DNA of 64,000 nt. Origin: Paludibacteraceae bacterium (lineage in GTDB: Bacteria; Bacteroidota; Bacteroidia; Bacteroidales; Paludibacteraceae). The notes below the pieces were generated by a model that ran no database searches, was not told where the DNA came from, and saw only the letters and a list, made by a program, of their open reading frames with translations. Location: assembly GCA_024399835.1 (NCBI GenBank), contig JAKSNK010000005.1, forward strand, positions 1-64,000, given 5' to 3'. This document shows, in pieces, positions 7,602 to 17,888 of this stretch. Position 1 is the first letter of the stretch, and the number at the start of each line of letters is the position of its first letter. Made by a program: the position numbers and the translations under genes.

Positions 7602-9882
7602 TTTTCTTGGTCGGTTTATAGTTGATGACTATTTGTTTGCACTCTTCTTCGGTCAGCGCATCAATCTTAGTGTGGCGCGGCAATGGGTAATTGCCGTTGG
7701 CATCCTTGATATACAAGCCATATCGTCCCCTGAGAATCTGCATGTCGCCGAACTGTTTAAGCGGCGCTTTATTGTCCGCCTCCGCCAATAATTCGCGGAC
7801 TTTGTCGGGGGTCAGCTGGTCGGGAGTAACGCCACGGGGAACGGACACGAACTTGCCCTTGAACTTAATATACGGTCCGTACTTGCCTACCCCATAGACG
7901 ACTTCCTCGCCGTCCAACAGGAACAAAGCCCTATTTTTGACATCGTCAAACAGTTCCAATGCCTCTTTCAGCGTGATAGTGTATAGCGACTGTCCCTCTT
8001 TCAAGCTGGCAAAGCGCGGTTTGCCCTGGTCGGCATCGCCTATTTGTATACACGGACCGACCTTGCTGATTTTAGCGATAACGGGAGCACCCGTCTGCGG
8101 TTCGTTGCCCAACAGGCGACCGGCTATATGCCCTGCCGGAACAGAGTCTATCAGGGGGTGGAACTGCCGATAGAAAGCATCGACTGCTTCTACCCAATCG
8201 CCAACGCCCTCGGCAATACTGTCGAAAGTCTTTTCCTCCTGTGCCGTAAAACCGTAACTCATGATATCGGGGAACTGCTCCACCAAAAAGTCATTCGTCA
8301 TACGACCCAAATCGGTAGGAATGAGTTTGCCCGTTTCCTGCCCGTAGGTTTCCTGTACCTGTTGGTCCGAATAAACGCCCTTGGTGATACTGATGACATT
8401 GACATTGCGCTGTTTACCCTGCACATTGCTTCGCTTGACATAGTGTCTGCTCTGGATAGTTTCCACGATAGACACATAGGTAGATGGACGACCTATTTCT
8501 AGATCTTCCATTTTCTTAATCAGCGTGCCTTCCGTGTAACGGAACGGTGCCTTGGTAAAAGTCTGTCTGCCGACATATTCGCAGCCGTTCATGAGTGCGC
8601 CTTCACGCATTTTGGGAACGGATACGCGGTTGGTCTCGTCTTCGTCATCCGATTGGACATACACTTTGGAAAAGCCGTCAAACAACATCGTTTCTCCCGT
8701 GGCAACAAAGATATGTTCCATCTCATCCGAAACCACCTCTATACGGGTTATTTCGATTTGTGCATCCGCCATTTGACTGGCAAGAGTGCGCTTCCATATT
8801 AAATCATACAGTTTCTGCTCATCGGGAGTGCTGCCTGCCGTATGGTTGGACATATAAGTGGGGCGAATGGCTTCGTGTGCCTCTTGGGCACCCTTGTTGG
8901 ATGTCTTGTATTGGCGTGCCTGATGATATTTCTCTCCGTAAGCCGTGACTATCTCTTTTTTGCAGGCACCGAGGGCGAGCGAACTCAGATTGACCGAGTC
9001 GGTACGCATATAGGTAATCTGTCCTGCTTCGTACAACGACTGTGCAAGACGCATGGTCTTACTGATGGAGAAGTGCAGTTTTTTGACCGCCTCCTGTTGC
9101 AAAGTGGAAGTTGTAAAAGGAGGAGCAGGTGTGTGGCGCGAGGGCTTGGTCTGTATCTGCCCTATACGGAACTTAGACACCTGGCACTGATCAAGGAAAT
9201 CGATAACTTCGTCTTTGGTATTAAAGCGGTGGTTCAGTTCTGTATGAAGTTTAACCAGGTGCTCGTCGGCGTTTTTCCCGACAAAACTGCCCAATACACG
9301 GTATTGCGAAGTTTCCTTAAATTCTTCTATTTCGCGTTCTTTCTCGACTATTAAACGCACGGCAACGGACTGTACGCGCCCTGCACTGAGTCCGGTCACA
9401 ATCTTGCGCCACAGAATAGGAGACAATTCAAATCCGACGATGCGGTCCAATACACGGCGCGCCTGTTGGGCATTAACGAGGTTGTAATCGACACTCCGCG
9501 GATGCAGAATAGCTTCTTTGATGGCGGATTCGGTTATTTCGTGAAAGGCGATTCGTTCGGTCTTTTTGGGGTCCAACTCCAATACTTCCTGCAAATGCCA
9601 GGCAATGGCTTCTCCTTCGCGGTCTTCATCGCTCGCAAGCAACACTTTTTCCGCTTTTTGTGCTTCTTTCCGCATACTGGCAATCAATTCCTTTTTGTTG
9701 GGGTCAATCACATAGTTGGGGGCGTACCCGTTTTCAAAGTCTATTCCTATGTTTTTTTTGCCGACACCTTCTATATCGCGTATATGCCCCTGCGAGGACA
9801 TGACATGATAATCTTTTCCTAAGATTTTTTCGATTGTTTTGGCTTTTGCCGGTGATTCTACTATGACTAAGTTTTTACTCAT
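7591..9882 (-). CDS. topA: DNA topoisomerase I
   Basis: 763 residues from the ATG giving [16 protein letters not shown]; the longer frame to 9936 would run through the promoter. The TOPRIM domain has the [10 protein letters not shown] glutamate and the [12 protein letters not shown] acidic motif (about residue 95). The catalytic tyrosine sits in [12 protein letters not shown] (about 285). The C-terminal third has topo I C-terminal repeats ([18 protein letters not shown]) in place of zinc fingers, which is normal in this phylum. The enzyme relaxes negative supercoils. First gene of a four-gene run ending with the LptF/G-like gene. Confidence 0.96.
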   Translation of the reverse strand: MSKNLVIVESPAKAKTIEKILGKDYHVMSSQGHIRDIEGVGKKNIGIDFENGYAPNYVIDPNKKELIASMRKEAQKAEKVLLASDEDREGEAIAWHLQEVLELDPKKTERIAFHEITESAIKEAILHPRSVDYNLVNAQQARRVLDRIVGFELSPILWRKIVTGLSAGRVQSVAVRLIVEKEREIEEFKETSQYRVLGSFVGKNADEHLVKLHTELNHRFNTKDEVIDFLDQCQVSKFRIGQIQTKPSRHTPAPPFTTSTLQQEAVKKLHFSISKTMRLAQSLYEAGQITYMRTDSVNLSSLALGACKKEIVTAYGEKYHQARQYKTSNKGAQEAHEAIRPTYMSNHTAGSTPDEQKLYDLIWKRTLASQMADAQIEITRIEVVSDEMEHIFVATGETMLFDGFSKVYVQSDDEDETNRVSVPKMREGALMNGCEYVGRQTFTKAPFRYTEGTLIKKMEDLEIGRPSTYVSIVETIQSRHYVKRSNVQGKQRNVNVISITKGVYSDQQVQETYGQETGKLIPTDLGRMTNDFLVEQFPDIMSYGFTAQEEKTFDSIAEGVGDWVEAVDAFYRQFHPLIDSVPAGHIAGRLLGNEPQTGAPVIAKISKVGPCIQIGDADQGKPRFASLKEGQSLYTITLKEALELFDDVKNRALFLLDGEEVVYGVGKYGPYIKFKGKFVSVPRGVTPDQLTPDKVRELLAEADNKAPLKQFGDMQILRGRYGLYIKDANGNYPLPRHTKIDALTEEECKQIVINYKPTKKNAR

Positions 9883-9905
9883 ACCTGTTTTTTCATTTCG
9901 GGTTG

Positions 9906-9937
9906 CAAAGGTACAACAAAAAATTGATATATGCAAA
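9906..9937 (-). promoter_or_regulatory. Promoter for topA operon
   Basis: On the minus strand: TTTG (9937-9934) and TACCTTTG (9913-9906) with 20 bases between. It lies 24 bases upstream of the topA ATG and is back to back with the nfeD-floA promoter. Confidence 0.8.
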
Positions 9938-9984
9938 TTTATTTTAGAATTAAAATCTATCTTTTCTCACAAAATCACAATTTA

Positions 9985-10016
9985 TTTGCGTATGTCAAAA
10001 ATTGTTTGTATCTTTG
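9985..10016 (+). promoter_or_regulatory. Promoter for the NfeD-floA run
   Basis: TTTG at 9985-9988 and TATCTTTG at 10009-10016 with 20 bases between. Start of the NfeD-like gene is 36 bases beyond the -7 element. Confidence 0.8.
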
Positions 10017-10051
10017 CAAATCGAATAATAAACCAAAATAATTTTACGCCT

Positions 10052-10372
10052 ATGATTGACCTTATTCTCGTTGTTCTGTTAGCGGTAGCAGGAGTAGTGC
10101 TGCTACTATTGGAGTTGTTCCTATTGCCCGGATTCGGGATAGCCGGTATTTCGGGTTTCGCATGCTTAATCGGCTCAGTCGTAGTCGCTTATCTTCGCAT
10201 CAGCGCTACTGCCGGACATATAGCATTGGCTGCCTGCATCGTGTTGGTTGCCCTCGCCGTCTATGGTTTTTTGCGTTCGCATGCCCTTGAAAAAATGGCA
10301 CTCGACACCACCATTGACAGCAAAGTTGATTTGGCTGACCCAGGCAAGAAAATTGAAGAACTAAAAAAATAA
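10052..10372 (+). CDS. Short NfeD-like membrane protein
   Basis: 106 residues from the ATG after the promoter. Two to three membrane segments fill residues 1-75 (rich in Leu/Val/Ala with an LLPGFGIAGISG turn typical of NfeD proteins). The rest is a short charged tail ending in KKIEELKK. NfeD proteins paired with flotillins usually continue into an OB-fold domain of about 60 residues; that part is missing here. The gene lies 20 bases before floA, the classic partnership in membrane microdomains. Truncation or a lineage-specific short form are both possible. Confidence 0.75.
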   Translation: MIDLILVVLLAVAGVVLLLLELFLLPGFGIAGISGFACLIGSVVVAYLRISATAGHIALAACIVLVALAVYGFLRSHALEKMALDTTIDSKVDLADPGKKIEELKK

Positions 10373-10392
10373 CCCTATAAATTTGAATCAGT

Positions 10393-11376
10393 ATGGAAAT
10401 TCTTGAAATCTTTCTCGTGGTGGTAATCGCCATCCTGTTAATCATCTTTTTCTACTATGTACCTTTCATGTTGTGGATTAACGCTCAGGTGAGCGGTGTC
10501 CGCATTTCGCTGGTACAGTTGTTCTTAATGCGAATCCGCAAAGTGCCGCCAACCAAGATTGTCAACTGCATGATTGAGGCGCACAAAGCCGGACTGCAGG
10601 ATGTCAAGCGTGACGGACTGGAAGCCCACTACTTGGCAGGCGGTCACATAGAGCGCGTAGTACATGCCCTCGTCAGCGCCAACAAAGCCAATATACAATT
10701 GTCCTTCCAGATGGCAACCGCCATCGACTTGGCAGGGCGTGATGTATTTGAAGCCGTACAGATGTCCGTCAATCCCAAAGTGATAGACACACCTCCCGTA
10801 ACTGCCGTAGCCAAAGACGGTATTCAGTTGATAGCCAAAGCCCGCGTGACCGTTCGTGCCAACATACGCCAATTGGTAGGTGGCGCCGGCGAAGACACTG
10901 TCCTCGCCCGTGTAGGCGAAGGTATCGTCAGTTCAATCGGTTCGGCAGAGAGCCACAAGAGCGTGCTGGAAAACCCCGACAGCATATCCAAACTGGTGTT
11001 GTCCAAAGGGTTGGATGCCGGAACGGCATTTGAGATTCTGAGTATCGACATTGCGGATATAGATGTAGGTAAGAACATCGGAGCACAACTCCAGATGGAC
11101 CAAGCCGATGCCGACAAGAACATCGCCCAAGCCAAGGCAGAGGAACGCCGCGCCATGGCAATTGCCAGCGAGCAGGAGATGAAAGCCAAAGCACAAGAAG
11201 CACGCGCCAAAGTGATAGAAGCGGAAGCATTGGTACCGCAAGCAATGGCAGACGCCTTCCGCAACGGCAATCTCGGCATTATGGACTACTATCGCATGCA
11301 GAACATGCAAGCCGATACCAAAATGCGTGAAACAATTGCCCAACCTGTAGCAAGCAGCAAGAAGAAAGGCGAATGA
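10393..11376 (+). CDS. floA: Flotillin-like protein FloA
   Basis: 327 residues, the standard length of FloA (YqfA/UPF0365). An N-terminal hydrophobic hairpin (about 4-30) anchors the protein; then a band-7/SPFH-like region, and an Ala/Glu/Lys-rich coiled coil (about 235-290, with [17 protein letters not shown]). FloA organises membrane microdomains in other bacteria. Its stop overlaps the next start (ATGA). The preceding NfeD-like gene is its expected partner. Confidence 0.94.
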   Translation: MEILEIFLVVVIAILLIIFFYYVPFMLWINAQVSGVRISLVQLFLMRIRKVPPTKIVNCMIEAHKAGLQDVKRDGLEAHYLAGGHIERVVHALVSANKANIQLSFQMATAIDLAGRDVFEAVQMSVNPKVIDTPPVTAVAKDGIQLIAKARVTVRANIRQLVGGAGEDTVLARVGEGIVSSIGSAESHKSVLENPDSISKLVLSKGLDAGTAFEILSIDIADIDVGKNIGAQLQMDQADADKNIAQAKAEERRAMAIASEQEMKAKAQEARAKVIEAEALVPQAMADAFRNGNLGIMDYYRMQNMQADTKMRETIAQPVASSKKKGE

Positions 11377-12161
11377 CACCCTTCCGTGTCGCCATATTGC
11401 AATACCCGATAGTGTGGGAGAACAAGGTGCGCAACCTCTCTCACACGATTCGGCGCATCCGCCTGTTAGTCGGGAAAGCCGACTTGGCTCTACTGCCTGA
11501 GATGTTTTCCACCGGCTTTTGCACTTCGCGACCGGACTTGGCAGAACCGATAGACGGACCGACCATGCAAACATTGTCCAATGTGGCACACGAGACCGGA
11601 ATAGCCATTTGCGGCTCGTTCATCTGCCAAGAAGGCGAACGGTTATTCAACCGCGGTTTTTTCATCCGTCCCGACAGGTCGTGCGAGTTTGTGGACAAAG
11701 CACACCTCTATGCGCACGGGGGCGAGGACAAGTTCTTCACCGCCGGACGAGAACGAACCGTTATCACTTACATGGGTGTCCGTTTCCGCCTGCTCATCTG
11801 TTACGACCTCCGTTTCCCTCTATGGGCACGCAATACGGCAGACAACACCTACGATATACTGCTCGTTTGTGCCAATTGGCCCGAGATACGCATTCCCTAT
11901 TGGGACGCGCTGCTGGCGGCACGAGCCACCGAGAACCAATGTTACATAGCCGCAGCCAACCCTATCGGTGACGACGGCTTAGGACTGCACTACAACGGGC
12001 ACTCCATTGCGTTAGGAACACGACTTGAGCCCTTGGCACAACTGCGACCCAATCAGCGAGGCACACGGATTGCACACTTTGACATAGACCAATTACACCA
12101 CTATCGGCAAGCACTTCCGCTATGGAAAGATGCGGATCCGTTCACTATGACCAACGCATAA
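11373..12161 (+). CDS. Nitrilase-superfamily amidohydrolase (YafV/omega-amidase type)
   Basis: 262 residues. The catalytic Glu-Lys-Cys triad is visible: Glu in [10 protein letters not shown] (about residue 42), Lys in VDKAHLY (about 110) and Cys in [10 protein letters not shown] (about 145). Length and the FSTGF motif fit the YafV/Nit2 group, which deamidates alpha-keto acid amides such as alpha-ketoglutaramate, as metabolite repair. Translation is coupled to floA through a 4-base overlap; recJ follows after 12 bases. Confidence 0.85.
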   Translation: MTPFRVAILQYPIVWENKVRNLSHTIRRIRLLVGKADLALLPEMFSTGFCTSRPDLAEPIDGPTMQTLSNVAHETGIAICGSFICQEGERLFNRGFFIRPDRSCEFVDKAHLYAHGGEDKFFTAGRERTVITYMGVRFRLLICYDLRFPLWARNTADNTYDILLVCANWPEIRIPYWDALLAARATENQCYIAAANPIGDDGLGLHYNGHSIALGTRLEPLAQLRPNQRGTRIAHFDIDQLHHYRQALPLWKDADPFTMTNA

Positions 12162-12173
12162 ATTATACCGCCA

Positions 12174-13886
12174 ATGATGCACCAATGGAATATATGGCAA
12201 CCCGACGAACGGCAGTTACAAGCGATTACTGCCCTCTCGGAGCAACTGGACATATCTCTGCCTGCAGCACGCATGCTGGTGCATCATAATATTCTTACCG
12301 CCGAACAGGCACGCACATACATCCGCCCCTCGCTGGACGAGTTGCACGATCCATTCCTGATGAAAGACATGGACAAAGCCGTGGCACGACTTGACATGGC
12401 TATCCGCAACCATGAGCGCATCATGGTTTATGGCGATTACGATGTGGACGGCACTACGGCAACGGCATTGATGTACACTTTCCTACAAACACTGACCGAT
12501 AATCTCACTTATTACATCCCCGAGCGGGAAACGGAGGGCTACGGCATTTCGTATCAGGGCGTTGACACGGCACAACAGGACGGATGTACACTAATCATCG
12601 CTTTAGACTGCGGAATAAAAGAGCACGACAAAGCACGCTACGCAGCCCAAAGAGGCATTAGCATGATTATCTGCGACCACCACACACCCGACGACACGAT
12701 TCCTCAATGCGATGCCGTACTGAATATGAAGCGCGCAGACTGCCCTTATCCCTTTAAGGACCTTAGCGGTTGCGGTGTAGGTTTCAAACTTGTGCAGGCG
12801 TATGCCATGACCCACCAAATAGACAAAGAACGGTGGATTGCCCTGTTGCCCTATTTGGCAATGTCAATCGTGTCTGATGTGGTGTCTATGGTGGACGAAA
12901 ACCGTATTCTCACACATTTCGGACTGAAACAAATCAATTCAGCGCCCCCTGTCGGCATACAAGCCATTATAGAGGTTGCCAAACTGCAGTCCAAGCAAAT
13001 TAGTGTTCATGACTTGTTGTTCCAATTCGGACCGCGTATCAACTCCAGCGGACGCATGCGTTCAGGCAAGGAAGCGGTACAGTTGCTTATTGCCACGGAC
13101 TTGCAGCAGGCACGCCAACTTGCCAACAACATCAACGACTATAACGGCGAACGCCGGCAATACGAACAGCAAGCCACCCAACAGGCATTGGAGATGCTGG
13201 CAGCCGACCCTATGAACGATTCGCGCCACTCTACCGTTATCTATTCACCCGGGTGGCACAAGGGAGTGGTAGGAATAGTCGCTTCGCGACTGACGGAAAA
13301 TTATTACCGTCCGACGATTGTGCTCACTTCGGAAGACGGCGAGACCGTCAGCGGTTCGGCACGCTCTGTATCGGATTTTGACATTTATAGTGCTATCGAC
13401 TCGTGCCGTGATTTGCTGACCGCCTTTGGCGGACACCTCTTCGCTGCAGGACTAAGCATGCCCTACAACCGGCTGGAAGAGTTTAAGCGGCGGTTTGAAG
13501 AATATGTGGCAGCACACATCTCTCCACGGCAGACGGTTCCTGTGATTGATGTGGAGCAGGAAATAGAATTGTCGGATATCACCAACCGTTTTTACCAAAT
13601 ACTGAGGTGCATAGAGCCATTCGGACCGGGCAATCCTCAGCCCCTGTTCGTCACACGCAATGTTATCAACAACCGCTATACCAAGCGCTGCGGCGAGAAC
13701 GGCGAACACCTGCATTTAGACCTGACCGACCGGCAAGTCGCCATCTCCGGCATCGCTTTCCGACAGGGAGACAAAGCCCTGCATATCCAAAACGGCAACC
13801 CCGTAGATGTGTGCTATGAACTCAACCAAGAGACATTTAGAAATGTAACTTCCATCAAAATGATGGTAAAAGATATTCACCTGTGA
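12174..13886 (+). CDS. recJ: Single-stranded-DNA-specific exonuclease RecJ
   Basis: 570 residues. DHH-family 5'-3' exonuclease for recombination and mismatch repair. The manganese motifs are present: YGDYDVDGTTA (about residue 88), CDHHTPDD (about 165) and the DHHA1 domain with SGSARS and GGHLFAAG (about 405-425). A C-terminal OB-like domain follows. Two adjacent ATG codons at 12174 and 12177 leave the exact start open by one residue. Ends the run that begins with the NfeD-like gene. Confidence 0.95.
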   Translation: MMHQWNIWQPDERQLQAITALSEQLDISLPAARMLVHHNILTAEQARTYIRPSLDELHDPFLMKDMDKAVARLDMAIRNHERIMVYGDYDVDGTTATALMYTFLQTLTDNLTYYIPERETEGYGISYQGVDTAQQDGCTLIIALDCGIKEHDKARYAAQRGISMIICDHHTPDDTIPQCDAVLNMKRADCPYPFKDLSGCGVGFKLVQAYAMTHQIDKERWIALLPYLAMSIVSDVVSMVDENRILTHFGLKQINSAPPVGIQAIIEVAKLQSKQISVHDLLFQFGPRINSSGRMRSGKEAVQLLIATDLQQARQLANNINDYNGERRQYEQQATQQALEMLAADPMNDSRHSTVIYSPGWHKGVVGIVASRLTENYYRPTIVLTSEDGETVSGSARSVSDFDIYSAIDSCRDLLTAFGGHLFAAGLSMPYNRLEEFKRRFEEYVAAHISPRQTVPVIDVEQEIELSDITNRFYQILRCIEPFGPGNPQPLFVTRNVINNRYTKRCGENGEHLHLDLTDRQVAISGIAFRQGDKALHIQNGNPVDVCYELNQETFRNVTSIKMMVKDIHL

Positions 13887-13972
13887 ACTGATGAATCGGT
13901 GAACTGGTGAGTTGGTGAACTGCAAAAAACCGATTAACCAATTAACCGATTAACCGATTAACCAACAATATA
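13886..13972. repeat. GGTGAATCG-type and CGATTAACC repeats between recJ and tdk
   Basis: The first half holds degenerate 9-base units (GATGAATCGGTGAACTGGTGAGTTGGTGAAC); the second half holds four AACCGATT/AACCAATT words ending right before the tdk start. The two halves are near inverted copies of each other (GGTGAATCGG type versus CCGATTAACC type). The last 16 bases match the leader of the gene at 269. Confidence 0.75.
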
Positions 13973-13975
13973 ATT

Positions 13976-14572
13976 ATGTTCAACGAACGAGAAACCCAAG
14001 GACCCGCCAGAAGACGCGGAAGTATAGAAGTTGTTTGCGGTTCGATGTTCTCCGGCAAGACCGAAGAACTGATTCGCCGTATGAAACGCGCCCAGTTTGC
14101 CAAACAACGAGTAGAAATCTTTAAGCCGGCTGTCGATGTACGCTATTCGGTAGAAGATGTAGTCAGTCACGACCACAACGCTATTCCTTCTACGCCGGTG
14201 GATTCCAGTCAGAGTATTCCTCTGTTGATTAACAATGTCGATGTAGTCGGCATTGACGAGGCGCAGTTCTTTGACATGGGCATTGTGGAGGTTTGCCAGC
14301 AATTGGCGGCACAAGGCATCCGTGTTATTTGTGCAGGGTTGGACATGGATTACAAGGGTGTACCTTTCGGACCTATGCCTGCATTGATGGCAATAGCGGA
14401 AGATGTCTATAAGACGCATGCTATCTGTGTACATTGCGGCGATTTGGCGTATGTGAGCCACCGTTTGGTAGCCAGCGAGAAGCGTGTCCTTTTGGGCGAA
14501 ACGGACTCGTACGAACCCCTTTGCCGTCACTGCTACGAGCAGGCGATTGCAGCGGAGCAACAGTCGTTGTAA
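13976..14572 (+). CDS. tdk: Thymidine kinase, type II
   Basis: 198 residues. Phosphorylates thymidine for dTMP salvage. The P-loop [10 protein letters not shown] is at about residues 22-31, the DEAQFF Walker B-like motif at about 97, and a zinc site is formed by CVHC and CRHC (about 152 and 186). The start is the first ATG after the repeat leader; no good promoter is seen, as the repeats fill the space after recJ, so it may be read from upstream. Confidence 0.95.
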   Translation: MFNERETQGPARRRGSIEVVCGSMFSGKTEELIRRMKRAQFAKQRVEIFKPAVDVRYSVEDVVSHDHNAIPSTPVDSSQSIPLLINNVDVVGIDEAQFFDMGIVEVCQQLAAQGIRVICAGLDMDYKGVPFGPMPALMAIAEDVYKTHAICVHCGDLAYVSHRLVASEKRVLLGETDSYEPLCRHCYEQAIAAEQQSL

Positions 14573-14578
14573 GTTATT

Positions 14579-14633
14579 GATAATCAATATCGCCTTCGAA
14601 CGGTTAACGAACGGTCAAGCAACGGTCAGTATA
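14579..14633. repeat. Dispersed repeat with GAACGGT motifs, copy 2
   Basis: Near-identical to 121-175. It begins at the last base or two beyond the tdk stop region and runs into GAGCGAATGGT units that form an inverted repeat. Confidence 0.8.
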
Positions 14634-14848
14634 CGGTGAGCGAATGGTGAGCGAATGGTGAGCTCACCGTATAGGGTCCCCGAAGAACCTGTTCTTTGGG
14701 GAGAGGAGGAGCAACCGAGTGACCCAATTTGCATGGCAAATTCATTAGAACGAGGTTTGCTCCGACGAGGTGAGCGAATGGTGGCGCAAGTTTTTGGGGT
14801 GTTTTGTAAAACAAAAAAATCACTCTAAATCCAAAATTACAAATAAAA

Positions 14849-14880
14849 TTTGTTTATTCCAAAAATTCTTTGTAATTTTG
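14849..14880 (+). promoter_or_regulatory. Promoter of the restriction-modification operon
   Basis: TTTG at 14849-14852 and TAATTTTG at 14873-14880 with 20 bases between. It lies about 137 bases upstream of the first endonuclease gene and is the only clear promoter I find for the four genes. Confidence 0.7.
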
Positions 14881-15016
14881 TGCATAAATGGATATGTTTT
14901 ATAGATTAATTGAAAAATGATGAAATAATGGCATTCCCAAGGTATAAAGGAAAATTATAATCAATCTGGGAAATTTTTTATCATTTATACATTTTTGAGA
15001 AAACAAAAATATTGAT

Positions 15017-15970
15017 ATGAGCAGCAGAAGTAATGACCAAGGTCGAGGTTACGAGTTTATTTGTTTGCATGCATTGTACAAGGCAATTAGCGCGATTCGT
15101 TCAGCCCAAATTATCAAGAATAGCAGTTATCAAGCAGCAGAAAATGCGTGGAATACTCTTTCGCCCAACAATAAAATGCTATATGAACTTAGTGCAAAAT
15201 CCACGATTGAAACTATTTTTGCGTTGGAACCAAATATTGTAGAAGAAGATAATGATACACTAAACTTGTATATTCAAACTGATCAACATGGTGAAAATGC
15301 TGATGTCCGCGACATCATCATTGAAAGGAAGGATATTATTTGGGAGATTGGCTTGAGTCTAAAACACAATCATATGGCTGTGAAGCATAGCCGTTTGGCA
15401 AAAGATTTGGATTTTGGTCAAAAGTGGTATGGTATTCCTTGTTCTAACGACTATTGGCGTGATATTAAGCCAATATTTGACTTCTTACAAAAAGAAAAGG
15501 AAAAAGGAACATATTTCCGCAATTTGGCATCCAAGGAAGAGCAAATATATGTGCCACTCTTAAATGCCTTTATGAAAGAGGTAAAAATGCAAGTTGCAGA
15601 AGACAAAGCAATACCAAATAAACTTGTGGAGTATCTGCTCAGTAAGTATGATTTTTACAAAGTTATCAGTCTTGATAGTCAGCGTATCACGACCATACAA
15701 TCTTTCAATATGTATGGGACATTAAATAAACCAAGCAAAAAGGAATCCCCAAAGATTATAGTTCCGTCTATTGAATTGCCAAAAAATCTGCTTCACATTG
15801 GATTCAAGCCGAACAGCAAGACTACAATCTATATGAGTTTTGATAAGGGATGGCAATTTTCTTTCCGTATTCACAATGCCAAGGACATCATTGAACCCTC
15901 TCTCAAGTTTGACATCCAAATTGTAGGAATGCCTACCGAAGTTAACATTAAGTATAATTGTAAATGGTAA
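15017..15970 (+). CDS. HaeIII-family restriction endonuclease
   Basis: 317 residues. The N-terminus (SNDQGRGYEF, then IIKNSSYQAAENAWNTL) and the segment WEIGLSLKHNHMAVKHSRL closely follow what I recall of R.HaeIII, which cuts GG^CC. The latter contains a PD-(D/E)XK-like core: an acidic DVRDIII strand, Glu in WEIGLS and Lys in SLKHN. First gene of the operon, ahead of its methyltransferases. Codon use and base content are AT-rich compared with tdk and aroC on either side, a sign of transfer. The target GGCC is strongly under-represented across the window, which fits an active enzyme. Confidence 0.9.
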   Translation: MSSRSNDQGRGYEFICLHALYKAISAIRSAQIIKNSSYQAAENAWNTLSPNNKMLYELSAKSTIETIFALEPNIVEEDNDTLNLYIQTDQHGENADVRDIIIERKDIIWEIGLSLKHNHMAVKHSRLAKDLDFGQKWYGIPCSNDYWRDIKPIFDFLQKEKEKGTYFRNLASKEEQIYVPLLNAFMKEVKMQVAEDKAIPNKLVEYLLSKYDFYKVISLDSQRITTIQSFNMYGTLNKPSKKESPKIIVPSIELPKNLLHIGFKPNSKTTIYMSFDKGWQFSFRIHNAKDIIEPSLKFDIQIVGMPTEVNIKYNCKW

Positions 15971-15976
15971 ATTATC

Positions 15977-16879
15977 ATGGCAAATATCATTAATGCAATA
16001 ATAAACATCATCAATCATCGCCAAGCATTTAATGGAGCGGCTCTAGTGGGTAATGCAAACATGATGAATGCGAGAGGGGTAACACTTGAACATTTTGTAA
16101 GGGATGCATTTGCAGGAACATTTGGAAATCCAGGCGGTACTCAAAGATGGGTAAATACTTGTTTTTCATACTTAGGGGGCGGAAATACTCCTCCTGATAT
16201 GATTCTTATGGGTAGTGATGCCATTGAGGTAAAAAAAGAGGATAGTGTTGGACAATTACAACTAAACAGTTCTTTTCCAATGGATAAATTGTATCATAAT
16301 AATCTTAAATTATCCAAGGCTGCCTCTAATTGCGATGGCGGGAATTGGATATCAAAGGATATTTTATATGTAATAGGTACAGACCCTCATACTCAAATAG
16401 GACCAAAGAAACTTTGGATGATTTATGGTGACTGCTTAAGTGCAAATCCACAGGTATTTCAATCTATTGAAAATGATATAACTAATGCTATTCAATCAAT
16501 CCCCAACTACAATTGGGTTCCAACAAATGAACTGGCAAAAGCCGTGAATGTTGATCCATTAGGAACAGTAGATTTGCGTGTAAGAGCAATGTGGTTGCTA
16601 CAACATCCTAACGATCTCTTACAAAGTTGTATTAAAACATGCATCCGACAAAACGGAGGTCATTATGCGAATCCGCAAATTTTTACATACAATAGGAATG
16701 CATCTTTCCAAATGTATGTTCTCATGACATTATCCAAATTCAATAGTCTTCCTCAAGTTGACATACAAAACATCTTAAACCAAAGAAGCAATAATTTGCT
16801 CATAGAGGATGTCGCAATAGCTAATCCTAACAATCCTGCAGTTTCTTTGGATTGTAAACTAATTTGTTATTCTCTTTAA
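15977..16879 (+). CDS. NgoPII-family restriction endonuclease
   Basis: 300 residues. NPPDM-like TPPDMIL followed by DAIEVKK (about residues 75-92) is a clear PD...ExK nuclease core. [28 protein letters not shown] and the C-terminal NPNNPAVSL also fit the NgoPII family as I recall it. NgoPII cuts GGCC, the same site as HaeIII, but the two enzymes are unrelated in sequence. Whether this one also cuts GGCC, or pairs with the second methyltransferase at another site, cannot be told here. Six bases after the first endonuclease; one base before the methyltransferase. Confidence 0.85.
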   Translation: MANIINAIINIINHRQAFNGAALVGNANMMNARGVTLEHFVRDAFAGTFGNPGGTQRWVNTCFSYLGGGNTPPDMILMGSDAIEVKKEDSVGQLQLNSSFPMDKLYHNNLKLSKAASNCDGGNWISKDILYVIGTDPHTQIGPKKLWMIYGDCLSANPQVFQSIENDITNAIQSIPNYNWVPTNELAKAVNVDPLGTVDLRVRAMWLLQHPNDLLQSCIKTCIRQNGGHYANPQIFTYNRNASFQMYVLMTLSKFNSLPQVDIQNILNQRSNNLLIEDVAIANPNNPAVSLDCKLICYSL

Positions 16880-16880
16880 T

Positions 16881-17888
16881 ATGAAATTAATCAGTCTTTT
16901 TTCCGGAGCTGGCGGTTTAGATAGAGGATTTGAAAATGCAGGTTTTCACACCATAATCGCTAATGAGTTGGACAAAAAGATTTGCCCTACTTTTCATGCT
17001 AATTTTCCAGATACAACATTAATTGAAGGGGATATTCGTAACATAAACGAGGATGTCTTTCCTCAGCATATTACAGGAATTATCGGTGGACCTCCGTGTC
17101 AATCTTGGAGTGAAGCTGGCACTTTAAGAGGTATTGAAGATGCACGTGGACAATTATTTTACGAATATATCCGTATTTTGAGAGCAACTCAACCTCTTTT
17201 CTTTGTAGCAGAGAATGTATCAGGAATGTTGGCTGCTCGTCATGCCAATGCTGTTGCCAAATTTTTACATTTATTTGATGAAGCTGGATATGATGTTAAT
17301 TTGAAAATGCTTAATGCTAACGATTACGATGTACCTGAAGATCGAGACCGTGTCTTTTATATTGGATTCCGTAAAGACCTAGGCATACATAACTTTGAAT
17401 ATCCACAACCCCAAGAACACAAACCTACTTTGCGAGAAGCTATTTGGGACTTGCGCAAAACGGCTATTCCTGCGCAAGAACATAATAGAACCAATGGTGA
17501 TGCTTGTGTTGTTCCTAATCATGAGTATTTTACAGGCGCTTTCTCACCTATTTTTATGTCTCGTAATCGTGTGCGTGATTGGGACAAACCGGGCTTTACT
17601 GTACAAGCAAGTGGACGCCAATGCCAATTACATCCACAAGCTCCAAAGATGATAAAAATAGAAGCCAATAAACAAATCTTTGTGCCGGGTCAGGAGCATC
17701 TATACCGTAGAATGTCTGTGCGAGAAGTGGCAAGAGTACAAAGTTTTCCGGATGATTTCCGCTTTATTTACGAAAAAGTGGATTATGGTTATAAAATGAT
17801 AGGGAATGCTGTTCCTGTCAATTTGGCACACCATGTAGCGACAAGCATAATTGATTGTTTGCTCGCTCATAATATTCACTTGGAGTAA
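16881..17888 (+). CDS. DNA cytosine-C5 methyltransferase, HaeIII/NgoPII type (GGCC)
   Basis: 335 residues with all main C5 motifs: I FSGAGGL (about 6), [11 protein letters not shown] (about 72, catalytic Cys), VI ENV (about 113), [13 protein letters not shown] (about 155), [11 protein letters not shown] (about 310). The target-recognition stretch ([26 protein letters not shown]) is almost the same as in M.HaeIII and M.NgoPII, which methylate GGCC, so that specificity is likely. It protects host DNA from the endonucleases. Its stop overlaps the next start by one base (TAATG). Confidence 0.93.
   Translation: MKLISLFSGAGGLDRGFENAGFHTIIANELDKKICPTFHANFPDTTLIEGDIRNINEDVFPQHITGIIGGPPCQSWSEAGTLRGIEDARGQLFYEYIRILRATQPLFFVAENVSGMLAARHANAVAKFLHLFDEAGYDVNLKMLNANDYDVPEDRDRVFYIGFRKDLGIHNFEYPQPQEHKPTLREAIWDLRKTAIPAQEHNRTNGDACVVPNHEYFTGAFSPIFMSRNRVRDWDKPGFTVQASGRQCQLHPQAPKMIKIEANKQIFVPGQEHLYRRMSVREVARVQSFPDDFRFIYEKVDYGYKMIGNAVPVNLAHHVATSIIDCLLAHNIHLE

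Larger units (their letters stand above)
14573..15016. other. Intergenic region between tdk and the R-M island
   Basis: First half: repeats and hairpins. 14579-14633 copies 121-175; ATACGGTGAGC (14631-14641) pairs with GCTCACCGTAT (14662-14672); CCCCGAAGAAC/GTTCTTTGGGG forms a hairpin at 14678-14701; ATTTGC/GCAAAT pair around 14738. Second half: AT-rich, with a promoter at 14849-14880 and a leader of about 130 bases with a possible ten-codon reading frame (ATG at 14888). G+C content drops sharply here, marking the left border of the restriction-modification island. Confidence 0.7.

Noticed and set aside
14888..14920. Ten-codon frame as a controller protein of the R-M system
   Set aside because: Far too short for a C-protein HTH, and no ribosome-binding or conserved box is evident.
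16840..16880. Separate promoter for the methyltransferase genes
   Set aside because: TAAACTAATTTG resembles a -7 element but has the wrong spacing and no matching -33 element.
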